Positions 9,048 to 18,869 of a stretch of 64,000 nt of DNA are shown in pieces. Location of the stretch: contig NZ_CP143624.1 of NCBI RefSeq assembly GCF_050038885.1, forward strand, positions 7,502,001 through 7,566,000, given 5' to 3'. The notes beneath the pieces are model-generated. The model did not search any database. It was not told the DNA's origin and saw only the letters and a list, made by a program, of their open reading frames with translations. A program made the position numbers and the translations under genes. Positions within the stretch are counted from its first letter, which is position 1. The number at the start of each line of letters is the position of its first letter. The stretch comes from Myxococcus flavus. GTDB taxonomy: Bacteria > Myxococcota > Myxococcia > Myxococcales > Myxococcaceae.

Positions 9048-10187
9048 TCAGCCCAGCGCTTCCACCTGCACCACGTGCTGCCCCAGCCGGACGCGGTCGC
9101 CCGGACGGAGCGGACGCTCCACGCCGCTGGTGAGGCGAACATAGGTGCCCAGCCCGCCGGACAGGTCGCGCAGCAGCGCGCCCGTGGGGGTGGGGGACAG
9201 CTCGCAGTGGCGCCCGGCGAGGCCCTCGTCGCCCGGGAAGCTCAGGTCACAGTGCGCCAGGCCGATGGTGAGCAGCGGCGCGGCGGTCATCACCGCGCGG
9301 CCCGCACGGCCACCGACGAGAATCTCCTCCACGCCGTAGACGGCCTGCCCCAGCGGCACCGGAGCGCCGTAGATGGCGGGGCGGCCCGACACGGGCGGCT
9401 GGGGCTCGAGGCGCCCCGTGAAGCGGAACAGCCGCTGTCCGGCGCTGAAGAGCGTGCGCGGGGTGAGCGCCTCGGTGCCGCCCACGGTGACGAAGACGCC
9501 GGACGCGCTGGACTCGTCACGCACGTACAGCGCGCCGTCCTTCACCAGGAAGGTGGCGTGCAGGGGAGACACGTAGACGTCGTCCGAGAACAGGATGGCG
9601 CCGCGCTGGCGGCCCACGACGCAGCCGGTGACAGGGAGCTTGTAGCGCTGGCCCCGGGCGGAGCCGGCGACGACGGCCAGCCCGAAGCGGGAGGCCGCCG
9701 GAGGCGCGGGCCGGGCCGGGGCGGGGGCCACGCCCGCGCGGCCAGGCATCGCGCTGTCCGGAACGGGCGGGGGCGGACGCGTGGTGGCGGGGCCCGGAGC
9801 CGGTGCGTTGCCCGTGCGGGCCACGATGCCCGGGGGCGCCGTGGGAGCGCGCCCGACGGGGGCCCGCTCCACCATCATCCCCGCGGCGGTGGGCGGCGGC
9901 GTGCGCGCGGACGGGCGCAGCCCGGGCGGAACAGCGCTGGGCGCGGGCGGAATCACGGGCTCCGCCACCTTGCCACCCGGGAAGCTGGACACCGCCACGG
10001 GACGGCTGCCGGGAGGCGTCCCCGGCCGGGCAACCGCCAGCGGGGGACGGGGGGCGGCCGTCTGGGGGGCAGGAGACTGTTCGCTCAACGCCTGGCCGCA
10101 GAGCGTGCATGCCGCCGAGCGAGGCGAGTTGTACCCGTCACAGTTCGGGCAGACCACGGCGAGGGAGGACAGCAGGAGCTGTGACAT
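9048..10187 (-). CDS. Zinc-ribbon protein with long Pro/Ala linker and two FHA domains
   Basis: The 379-residue protein has an N-terminal zinc ribbon (VVCPNC...CTLCG), an approximately 140-residue linker rich in Pro, Ala and Arg, then two FHA-like domains. The first (VVGRQ...SPLHATF...SASGVFV) and second (CDLSF...AGRHCEL...GGLGTYVRL) keep the GR/SxxH-type skeleton but neither has the usual SxNG motif intact. It is convergent with the zinc-ribbon kinase and has the same ribbon-plus-FHA plan as the protein on the kinase's other side. The start at 10187 is chosen over one nine codons upstream because the ribbon begins soon after. A role as phospho-adaptor for the kinase is inferred. Confidence 0.82.
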   Translation of the reverse strand: MSQLLLSSLAVVCPNCDGYNSPRSAACTLCGQALSEQSPAPQTAAPRPPLAVARPGTPPGSRPVAVSSFPGGKVAEPVIPPAPSAVPPGLRPSARTPPPTAAGMMVERAPVGRAPTAPPGIVARTGNAPAPGPATTRPPPPVPDSAMPGRAGVAPAPARPAPPAASRFGLAVVAGSARGQRYKLPVTGCVVGRQRGAILFSDDVYVSPLHATFLVKDGALYVRDESSASGVFVTVGGTEALTPRTLFSAGQRLFRFTGRLEPQPPVSGRPAIYGAPVPLGQAVYGVEEILVGGRAGRAVMTAAPLLTIGLAHCDLSFPGDEGLAGRHCELSPTPTGALLRDLSGGLGTYVRLTSGVERPLRPGDRVRLGQHVVQVEALG

Positions 10188-10280
10188 GAGCGGAGCGAAT
10201 TTAGGGGGGCGCAAAACACCGGGTCAACGAAAGCGAACGCACCAACTGGGGCGTCCGAGAGGCGGGTGACGTCCAGGTGT

Positions 10281-10296
10281 GGGGCAACGTTGCCCC
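10281..10296. promoter_or_regulatory. 16-bp perfect palindrome upstream of relA
   Basis: GGGGCAACGTTGCCCC is a perfect 16-base inverted repeat ending 35 bases before the relA start codon. It could be a dimeric repressor site, or a hairpin in the leader RNA. No clear sigma-70 hexamers accompany it. Confidence 0.5.
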
Positions 10297-10331
10297 TCCG
10301 TTGTTGCAAAGTTACGATTGCTCCTCATTCG

Positions 10332-12554
10332 ATGATTCGCCTGAACGACATCCTCCAACGGGTTTCCCAGTACCACCCCGACCCCGACCTGGACATCATC
10401 AAGAAGGCCTACGTCTACTCGGCCAAGGTCCACCAGGGGCAGCTCCGGAAGTCAGGCGAGCCCTACCTCGTCCACCCGCTGGAGGTCGCCGGCATCCTGG
10501 GCGAGCTCAAGCTGGACGAGGCGTCCATCGTCACCGGACTGCTACACGACACCATCGAGGACACGCTGGCCACGGCCGAGGAGCTGACGGAGCTCTTCGG
10601 TTCCGAGGTGGCCCACCTGGTGGATGGCGTCACCAAGCTGTCCAAGTTCTCCGCGTCCGCGAGCCTGTCGCAGGAGGAGAAGCAGGCGGAGAACTTCCGG
10701 AAGATGATCATCGCGATGGCGCAGGACATCCGCGTCATCCTGGTAAAGCTGGCGGACCGCACGCACAACATGCGGACGCTGGACCACATGTCGGAGGAGA
10801 AGCAGGCCCGCATCGCGCAGGAGACGCTCGACATCTACGCGCCGCTGGCCAACCGGCTCGGCATCTCGTGGATCAAGACGGAGCTGGAGGACCTGAGCTT
10901 CCGCTACGTGAAGCCGCAGGAGTTCTTCGCGCTCCAGGAGAAGCTGAACAAGCGCAAGAAGGAGCGGGAGAAGTACATCGAGGAGACGTGCGAGCTCATC
11001 CGCTCGAAGCTGGCCGAGCGCGGGCTGAAGGGCGAGGTGAGCGGCCGCTTCAAGCACGTCTACAGCATCTACAAGAAGATCAAGGCGCAGGGCATCGACT
11101 TCGATCAGATCCACGACATCATCGCCTTCCGCATCATCGCGCCCACGGCGCCCTCCTGTTACGAGGCGCTGGGCCTGGTGCACGAGATGTGGAAGCCGGT
11201 GCCGGGGCGCTTCAAGGACTTCATCGCGATCCCGAAGCCCAACATGTACCAGTCGCTGCACACGACCATCATCGGTCCGCTCAGCGAGCGCGTGGAGGTG
11301 CAGATCCGCACCGCGGAGATGCACAAGATCGCCGAGGAAGGCATCGCCGCGCACTGGAAGTACAAGGAGGGCAAGGCCGTCATCTCCAAGGATGACGAGA
11401 AGTTCGCCTGGCTGCGGCAGCTGATGGAGTGGCAGCAGGACCTCAAGGACCCGAAGGAGTTCCTGGAGACGGTGAAGGTGGACCTCTTCACCGACGAGGT
11501 CTTCGTCTTCACGCCCAAGGGCGACGTGCGCTCGCTGCCGCGCGGCGCCACGCCAGTGGACTTCGCCTACGCCATCCACTCGGACGTAGGCAACCGGTGC
11601 GTGGGCGCCAAGGTGAACGGGAAGATCGTCCCGCTTCGCTACAAGATGAAGAACGGGGACACGGTGGAGGTGCTCACCAGCCCCCAGCAGCACCCGTCCA
11701 AGGACTGGCTCACCTTCGTCAAGACGAGCCGCGCGCAGCAGCGCATCCGTGGCTTCATCAAGCAGCAGCAGCGCGAGAAGAGCCTCCAGCTGGGCCGTGA
11801 GCTGGCGGACCGCGAGCTCAAGCGCTTCCAGCTGAACTTCAACCGGCTGCTCAAGTCCGGCGAGATGAAGAAGGCCGCCGTCGACCTGGGCTTCCGGGTG
11901 GAAGACGACATGCTGGTGGCCATTGGCTACGGCAAGGTGACGCCGCAGCAGCTGGTTCACCGGCTCGTCCCCCAGGACAAGCTCAACGCGGTGGAGGCGG
12001 GCGCCCGCGCGGATGCCGCCTCGGCCGCCACGACGCCAGCAGGGACGGGGGGCAACTCGGTGCTGCCCGGGCTGTCGCGCGTCACCGACCTGGCGAAGCG
12101 CCTGGTGGGCCGCAGCAACCGCAGCGGCGTGCAGATTGGTGGCGTGGACGACGTCCTCGTGCGCTTCGGGCGGTGTTGCAACCCCGTCCCCGGCGACCCC
12201 ATCGCCGGCTTCATCACCCGGGGACGGGGCGTTACCGTGCATACGGTCGGCTGTGAAAAGGCACTGGCCACGGACCCCGAGCGGCGCGTGGACGTGACGT
12301 GGGACGTCCGGGGCGACTTCAAGCGCCCCGTCACCCTGCGCGTCCTCACCGCGGACCGTCCGGGCCTCCTGGCGGACATCACCAACACCTTCTCCAAGAA
12401 GGGCGTCAACATCTCCCAGGCCAACTGCCGGGCCACGGGCGATGACCGGGCGGTGAACACTTTCGAGGTCATCATCTCCGACCTCAAGCAGCTCACCGAC
12501 CTGATGCGGACCATCGAGCGGCTCCAGGGCGTCTACTCGGTCGAGCGCATCTAA
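10332..12554 (+). CDS. relA: RelA/SpoT-family (p)ppGpp synthetase/hydrolase
   Basis: The 740-residue protein has the full long-Rel architecture: HD hydrolase domain near residues 40-190 with LVHPLEVA and LLHDTIEDT; synthetase domain near 230-350 (GRFKHVYSIYKKIK, then FDQIHDIIAFRI); TGS domain near 390-450; a helical/zinc-finger region with RCCNPVPGD; and a C-terminal ACT domain from about 668. The intact HDxxED suggests a bifunctional enzyme rather than a hydrolase-dead RelA. In Myxococcus (p)ppGpp made by the relA product triggers starvation-induced development. The ATG at 10332 is chosen because homology starts at MIRLNDIL. A 16-bp palindrome precedes it and ridA follows on the same strand. 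Confidence 0.95.
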   Translation: MIRLNDILQRVSQYHPDPDLDIIKKAYVYSAKVHQGQLRKSGEPYLVHPLEVAGILGELKLDEASIVTGLLHDTIEDTLATAEELTELFGSEVAHLVDGVTKLSKFSASASLSQEEKQAENFRKMIIAMAQDIRVILVKLADRTHNMRTLDHMSEEKQARIAQETLDIYAPLANRLGISWIKTELEDLSFRYVKPQEFFALQEKLNKRKKEREKYIEETCELIRSKLAERGLKGEVSGRFKHVYSIYKKIKAQGIDFDQIHDIIAFRIIAPTAPSCYEALGLVHEMWKPVPGRFKDFIAIPKPNMYQSLHTTIIGPLSERVEVQIRTAEMHKIAEEGIAAHWKYKEGKAVISKDDEKFAWLRQLMEWQQDLKDPKEFLETVKVDLFTDEVFVFTPKGDVRSLPRGATPVDFAYAIHSDVGNRCVGAKVNGKIVPLRYKMKNGDTVEVLTSPQQHPSKDWLTFVKTSRAQQRIRGFIKQQQREKSLQLGRELADRELKRFQLNFNRLLKSGEMKKAAVDLGFRVEDDMLVAIGYGKVTPQQLVHRLVPQDKLNAVEAGARADAASAATTPAGTGGNSVLPGLSRVTDLAKRLVGRSNRSGVQIGGVDDVLVRFGRCCNPVPGDPIAGFITRGRGVTVHTVGCEKALATDPERRVDVTWDVRGDFKRPVTLRVLTADRPGLLADITNTFSKKGVNISQANCRATGDDRAVNTFEVIISDLKQLTDLMRTIERLQGVYSVERI

Positions 12555-12638
12555 CGGCCTCGGCGTTTCGTGGTAGAGCGCCCGGAAACCCCGGGCGGTC
12601 CGTCGCGGCGGGCCGCTCCCACACCCGAGGTGTGCCGC

Positions 12639-13025
12639 ATGGCTCGCAAGGCAATCCACTCCGACCAGGCCCCCAAGGCCATTGGCCCGTACTCCCAGGC
12701 CGTTCAGGTGGACGCGGGGAAGATGACCTTCCTCTCCGGTCAGATTCCGCTCAACCCCGCCACCATGGAGATGGTGCAGGGGGACGTCGTCGCGCAGGCG
12801 GAGCAGGTGATGGAGAACCTGAAGGCCGTGCTCGCCGCGAGCGGGCTCGACTTCGCCCACGTCGTGCGCTGCACCATCTACCTCACCAACCTGGGTGACT
12901 TCGCCCGGGTGAACGAGGTCTACGGCCGCTACTTCACCGGCGCGCCGCCGGCCCGCGCCACCGTCCAGGTGTCCGCCCTGCCGAAGGGCGCCAACGTGGA
13001 AATCGACGCCATCGCCGTCTCCTGA
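12639..13025 (+). CDS. ridA: RidA-family enamine/imine deaminase
   Basis: The 128-residue protein has the full RidA (YjgF/YER057c/UK114) length and signatures: the N-terminal APKAIGPYSQAV stretch, FLSGQIPLNP, and a C-terminal PPARATVQVSALPKGANVEID segment with the conserved Arg that binds substrate carboxylate. RidA hydrolyses reactive 2-aminoacrylate-type enamines released by PLP enzymes. It begins 84 bases after relA on the same strand, so co-transcription is possible, and ends in front of a strong bidirectional hairpin. The start at 12639 is chosen because family similarity starts at MARKAIHS. Confidence 0.93.
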   Translation: MARKAIHSDQAPKAIGPYSQAVQVDAGKMTFLSGQIPLNPATMEMVQGDVVAQAEQVMENLKAVLAASGLDFAHVVRCTIYLTNLGDFARVNEVYGRYFTGAPPARATVQVSALPKGANVEIDAIAVS

Positions 13026-13052
13026 CGCGCCTGCCCACCGCTGGAAAGACGA

Positions 13053-13085
13053 AGGCCGCCGGACCGCTGGGGTCCGACGGCCTTT
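13053..13085. terminator. Bidirectional terminator between ridA and the DsbA-like gene
   Basis: AAGGCCG-C-CGGACC pairs with GGTCCG-A-CGGCCTT around a 5-base loop, a 13-bp stem with one mismatch. It sits 28 bases after ridA and 33 bases beyond the stop of the convergent DsbA-like gene. The A and T ends allow a short U-tract in both directions. Confidence 0.85.
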
Positions 13086-13117
13086 GTCGCTTCAGGCCTC
13101 AGGGGCCCGAGCAGGCA

Positions 13118-15088
<1,971 letters not shown>

Positions 15089-15284
15089 GAGTGGGTCATG
15101 CTCCTTCGCCATGGGGCCGGCATTGTGGGCCCGAGCGGGTTTTCAACGAGGGCAGAGGGCGGCGGTCTTAACAGAGGGAATTCCAGACGCGCAAGCAAGC
15201 CGGTCTAGCCTTCCAGGGAGCCGAGCCCCCCTAGGGGCCCCAAAACTTGGGAGACCTCAGAAAAATTCCGTCAGAGTCTCGATC

Positions 15285-15515
15285 ATGGACGCCGACGTGC
15301 GCATCGATGCCCGGGGCACCTTGTGTCCCATGCCCATCCTGGAGCTCGCCAAGGCCATGAGAGCACTGGCGCCAGGGACGCTGGTGGAGGTCGTCGCCAC
15401 GGACCGCGGGCTGGAGGCCGACCTTCCGGCGTGGTGCGAGGCTACGGGGAATCCACTGGTCCGCATGGAGCGGCGGGAGCAGTGCTACGTGGGCTGGGTG
15501 CGAAAGGCGGGCTGA
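15285..15515 (+). CDS. TusA/SirA-family sulfur carrier protein
   Basis: This 76-residue protein is the size of TusA and has its defining motif, a Cys in a CPMP context (Cys14, DARGTLCPMPILEL), followed by the typical VVATDRGLEADLPAWCEATG segment. TusA-type proteins carry persulfide sulfur for tRNA thiolation, molybdopterin synthesis or sulfur oxidation. It is divergent from the triple DsbA-like gene and convergent with the ABC ATPase gene. A hairpin follows its stop codon. The start is placed at the ATG at 15285 because family similarity begins there. No sulfurtransferase partner genes lie nearby, so its pathway is unassigned. Confidence 0.88.
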   Translation: MDADVRIDARGTLCPMPILELAKAMRALAPGTLVEVVATDRGLEADLPAWCEATGNPLVRMERREQCYVGWVRKAG

Positions 15516-15517
15516 GC

Positions 15518-15539
15518 GGCGCCCGGCCCGCCGGGCGCC
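15518..15539. terminator. Hairpin between convergent TusA-like and ABC ATPase genes
   Basis: GGCGCCCGG pairs perfectly with CCGGGCGCC around a CCCG loop, filling nearly the whole gap between the two stop codons. There is no U-tract, so termination strength is uncertain; it could serve both directions. Confidence 0.6.
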
Positions 15540-16448
15540 TCAGAGCATCTGGAGGACGCGATCTTCCAGGCGCTGCCCGCGGCTGACGCCGAGGATGAGC
15601 ACGTCGTGCTGGAGCAGGTGCCGCACGACCTGGCTGATGACCTCCTCGGGCGCCACGCCGCCGCTGAAGCGCACGCGCAGCACGGTGTCGCTCTCCATGC
15701 GCGCGTCGGTGACGTGGGTCATCGCGGTGAGCTCGGGGATGAGCACGGTGCCGCGGGCGATCTGCACGCGGAACTCGGCGCCCTGGCCGGTGAGCTCGGA
15801 CATGCTGCCGGCCTGCGCGAGCGTGCCCTTGTCGAGGATGGCGGCGGCGTCACAGAGCTCCTCCAGCTCCTGGAGGTTGTGGCTGGACACCACCACCGTC
15901 TGGCGGCCCTTCATGTCGCGGATGACCTGGCGCACCTGGGCGGCGATGCGCGGATCCAGGCCGGCGGTGGGCTCGTCCAGCAGCACCAGCGGCGGGTTGC
16001 CCATGAGCGCCTGCGCCATGGCGGCGCGCTTGGCCATGCCGTGGCTGAGCGCCTGCGTCTGGACGTTCCAGGCCTCGCCGAGGCCCACCTTGTCCAGGGC
16101 CTCGCGGGCCTCGCGCTGGGGCTCGGCGAGCGCGGACAGGCGGGCCCAGTACGTCAGCAGGGCACCCACCTCCCAGCCGGGCGGCAGCACGGCGTCCTGG
16201 GGCAGCGCGCCCAGCCGGCCCTTGAGGGCGCCCGGCGTGGTGGGGTCCACGTCCATGACCTTGAGCGTGCCCTCGGAAGGGTAGAGGTAGCCGCACATCA
16301 TGGAGAAGGTGGTCGTCTTGCCGGCGCCGTTGGGCCCGATGAGGCCGTACACCGCGCCCCGGGGCACGCTGAAGCTGACGCCGTTGACGGCCACCTTGGG
16401 GCCGAAGCGCTTGGAGACGCCGAACAGTTCAATGGCCACGTCGCTCAC
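15540..16448 (-). CDS. ABC transporter ATP-binding protein
   Basis: The 302-residue ATPase has Walker A GPNGAGKTTT, Walker B LVLLDEPTAGLD and switch His (VVVSSHNLQELEEL). The signature motif reads LSHGMAKR instead of LSGGQ, a variant seen in the NatA/CcmA-like exporter branch. A C-terminal 80-residue extension follows the nucleotide-binding domain, as in many Nat-type exporters. It overlaps the upstream permease gene by four bases (ATGA), so the two are translationally coupled and encode one exporter. The substrate cannot be read from the sequence. Confidence 0.92.
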   Translation of the reverse strand: MSDVAIELFGVSKRFGPKVAVNGVSFSVPRGAVYGLIGPNGAGKTTTFSMMCGYLYPSEGTLKVMDVDPTTPGALKGRLGALPQDAVLPPGWEVGALLTYWARLSALAEPQREAREALDKVGLGEAWNVQTQALSHGMAKRAAMAQALMGNPPLVLLDEPTAGLDPRIAAQVRQVIRDMKGRQTVVVSSHNLQELEELCDAAAILDKGTLAQAGSMSELTGQGAEFRVQIARGTVLIPELTAMTHVTDARMESDTVLRVRFSGGVAPEEVISQVVRHLLQHDVLILGVSRGQRLEDRVLQML

Positions 16449-17326
16449 AGGTCCCTCGCGCGCAGGATGCCGTAGGCCGCCACCAGGAAGACGAGCGCGA
16501 AGCCCGCGTAGGCGGCTCCGCTCGCGCCGAACTGCGCCAGGCCCGGATGCAGCAGGTCGCCGGCGTAGTACGACGGTGACAGGTAACGCAGGAAGCGCAG
16601 GCTGCCCGTGTCACCCGAGGCCCGGCCGATGGTGTCCATCAGCCAGAAGACGAACAGCAGGATGAAGTTGAAGACCAGGCTCACCGCGGGCGAGCGGAAC
16701 AGGCTGGAGCAGAGCGTCGTGAGCGCCACGTAGGCCAGCGAGAAGACGATGGCCGCCAGCCAGAACTTCAGAAGGTTGAGCGCCATGGTCGCGAAGCCGA
16801 AGTCCGGGTTGGCGACGCGGGCGTACACGAAGATGGCCAGGTCGATGATGAGCACCAGCCCGAGCAGCAGCGTCGCCTGCGTGAGGAACTTGCCCAGCAG
16901 CACCGACGAGCGCCGGGCGCGCACCGTGAGGTAGCGCATGGAGCGCGGGCCCACCTCACCGCTGATCTGGTCGAAGCCCATCAGCGCGATGTAGGCCGGC
17001 AGGAAGAAGAGGGTGATCTTGAAGACGGCCAGCACCTCGAGCGGCACCTGCTCCAGCGCCTCGATCATCGCGCTGTCGTTGCTGGTGAGGAAGCCCAGCA
17101 CGCCCTTGCGCATCTCCTCGTTGAATTGCTCCGAGGCGCTCGCGTCCGCGCCCTCCAACTGCTTGGCGACGGCGCTGCGGATCTCGCCCGCGATCCAGCC
17201 CACCACCAGCAGGACCAGCGCGGAGAACATGCTGTAGAGGCCGAGCAGCACCACCGTGCGGCCACTGCGCACGGCCCGGCGGAGCTCGGCGCTCCAGATC
17301 ACCAATGTCTCTTTCAATCCGTCCAA
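16445..17326 (-). CDS. ABC-2-type transporter permease
   Basis: This protein of about 293 residues has six or so hydrophobic segments: one near the N-terminus (VVLLGLYSMFSALVLLVVGW), a large loop, then segments around VFKITLFFLPAYIALMGF, ATLLLGLVLIIDLAIFV, IVFSLAYVALTTLCSS and FALVFLVAAYGIL. A QISGEVGPRSMRYLTVRARR stretch matches the conserved cytoplasmic helix of ABC-2 permeases. No ATG lies near the expected N-terminus, so a TTG at 17326 or 17317 is the likely start. It forms an operon with the ATPase gene that overlaps its end. The divergent neighbour is a penicillin-binding protein. Confidence 0.85.
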   Translation of the reverse strand: MDGLKETLVIWSAELRRAVRSGRTVVLLGLYSMFSALVLLVVGWIAGEIRSAVAKQLEGADASASEQFNEEMRKGVLGFLTSNDSAMIEALEQVPLEVLAVFKITLFFLPAYIALMGFDQISGEVGPRSMRYLTVRARRSSVLLGKFLTQATLLLGLVLIIDLAIFVYARVANPDFGFATMALNLLKFWLAAIVFSLAYVALTTLCSSLFRSPAVSLVFNFILLFVFWLMDTIGRASGDTGSLRFLRYLSPSYYAGDLLHPGLAQFGASGAAYAGFALVFLVAAYGILRARDL

Positions 17327-17453
17327 GGTGTGGGGGAACCTAGCGGAGATGCGCACCCGTCCGCCAAGTTTCTGATTGCAGCGTCCGTGGACAGCGCGCC
17401 CCCAGCCGGTAGGATTCGGGCCCGCGCTCACCCCCCGGAGCCCACCCGCAGCA

Positions 17454-18857
17454 ATGAGCATCCATCGCCGTCTCCTGACCGCCGCTGCGCTGTTCCCCCT
17501 CGTCGCCCTGCTCGGATTGGCGGCGCCGGAGTCCGTCCCGCCGGCCCCTGGGGCCGACGATGGGGGGATAGGTGTCGTCGCCCAGACGGACGCCGGCGCG
17601 GCGGCTGCCAACCCCGCGCAGGACGCGGGCACGTCGGACGCGGTGTCCGCCGCGGCGGTGCTGGGCGGCGCGCCGGATGGCGGCCTCGCGGCCCTGGCGG
17701 CGGAGCCGGGCATGGTGCCCCCGGCGCCGGTGCCCTCGCGTGAGAAGGCGCCGCCCATCGCCAAGGTGAAGCCGCTGGCGAAGAAGGTGGACCTGCTGGC
17801 CCGCGCGACGCTGGAGGGCGAGACGCTGGTGGTGAAGGAGAAGGGCGGCGCGAAGAAGCGCCTCACCATCGACCCGGTGCTGCAGGCGTCGCTGACGAAG
17901 ATCCTCCGCACCTATGAAGTCCCCTACGGCGCGGCGGTGGTGCTGGAGCCCTCCACGGGGCGCGTGCTGGCGCTAGCGGAGCACTCCGCGGCGCAGCCGG
18001 AGCTGCGCGGCCTGCCGGTGCGCGCGGTGTTCCCCGCGGCCAGCGTGTTCAAGATCATCACCGGCAGCGCGCTGCTCGAGGCCGGCGTCACCCCGGAAAC
18101 GGAGGAGTGCTTCCACGGTGGCAAGCGACGCCTCTCCGAGAAGCTGCTGGTGGACAGCGAGAAGGACGGCTCCTGCTATTCGCTGGCGATGGCCATGGGC
18201 AAGAGCGCCAACGTCATCTTCGCCAAGCTGACGAGCAAGCACCTCACGGTGGACGCGCTGCGCCGCATGGCCGCCCGCTTCCGCTTCAACCGCGAGATTG
18301 ACTTCCCCGTCCCGACGGACGTGTCGCTGGCCGCCATCCCCGAGGAGTCCTTCGGCCTGGCCAACACCGGCGCTGGCTTCGGGGACGTGTACCTGTCTCC
18401 GCTCCACGGCGCGCTGGTGGCCGCGGTGGCGGCCAACGAGGGGCGCTGGGTGGACCCCGTCCTCATCGAGCCCGAGGGGCCCGCGCCGCTGCTCCCGGCC
18501 GAGGGCGAGCCCGTGCTCACGCCGGCGGTGGCGAAGGACCTGACCACCCTGATGGAGACGACCGTCACCCACGGCACCGCGCGCAGCGTGTTCCGCGAGC
18601 GCGGGTTCCGCGTCGAGGACGCCGTGGGCAAGACGGGCTCGCTGGCGGACCGGGAGCCGTTCCGGGACTACTCCTGGTTCGTGGGCTTCGCGCCCAAGGA
18701 CAACCCGCGCGTCGCGGTGGCCGCGCTCATCGTCAATGATCCGAAGTGGCGCATCCGCGCGCCGTGGCTGGGCCGCGAGGCGCTGCGCCTGGGCCTGGAG
18801 CGCCTTCCCGCGCCGGTGGAAGTGACGGCCCCGGCCTCCGCCGCGGGCAAGCACTGA
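17454..18857 (+). CDS. Penicillin-binding protein, transpeptidase domain only
   Basis: The 467-residue protein has an N-terminal signal or anchor segment (LLTAAALFPLVALLGLAA), a Pro/Ala-rich stretch, and a C-terminal transpeptidase domain. All three active-site boxes are present: S197-V-F-K200 (SxxK), S251-A-N253 (SxN) and K393-T-G395. Such domains form 4-3 peptidoglycan crosslinks and bind beta-lactams. The dimerisation module of full class B PBPs is missing; the protein resembles stand-alone transpeptidase or FtsI/MrdA C-terminal domains. The start is set at the ATG at 17454 in front of the signal segment. It is convergent with the DUF4388 gene, 12 bases away. Confidence 0.9.
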   Translation: MSIHRRLLTAAALFPLVALLGLAAPESVPPAPGADDGGIGVVAQTDAGAAAANPAQDAGTSDAVSAAAVLGGAPDGGLAALAAEPGMVPPAPVPSREKAPPIAKVKPLAKKVDLLARATLEGETLVVKEKGGAKKRLTIDPVLQASLTKILRTYEVPYGAAVVLEPSTGRVLALAEHSAAQPELRGLPVRAVFPAASVFKIITGSALLEAGVTPETEECFHGGKRRLSEKLLVDSEKDGSCYSLAMAMGKSANVIFAKLTSKHLTVDALRRMAARFRFNREIDFPVPTDVSLAAIPEESFGLANTGAGFGDVYLSPLHGALVAAVAANEGRWVDPVLIEPEGPAPLLPAEGEPVLTPAVAKDLTTLMETTVTHGTARSVFRERGFRVEDAVGKTGSLADREPFRDYSWFVGFAPKDNPRVAVAALIVNDPKWRIRAPWLGREALRLGLERLPAPVEVTAPASAAGKH

Positions 18858-18869
18858 GGGGACGGCGCG

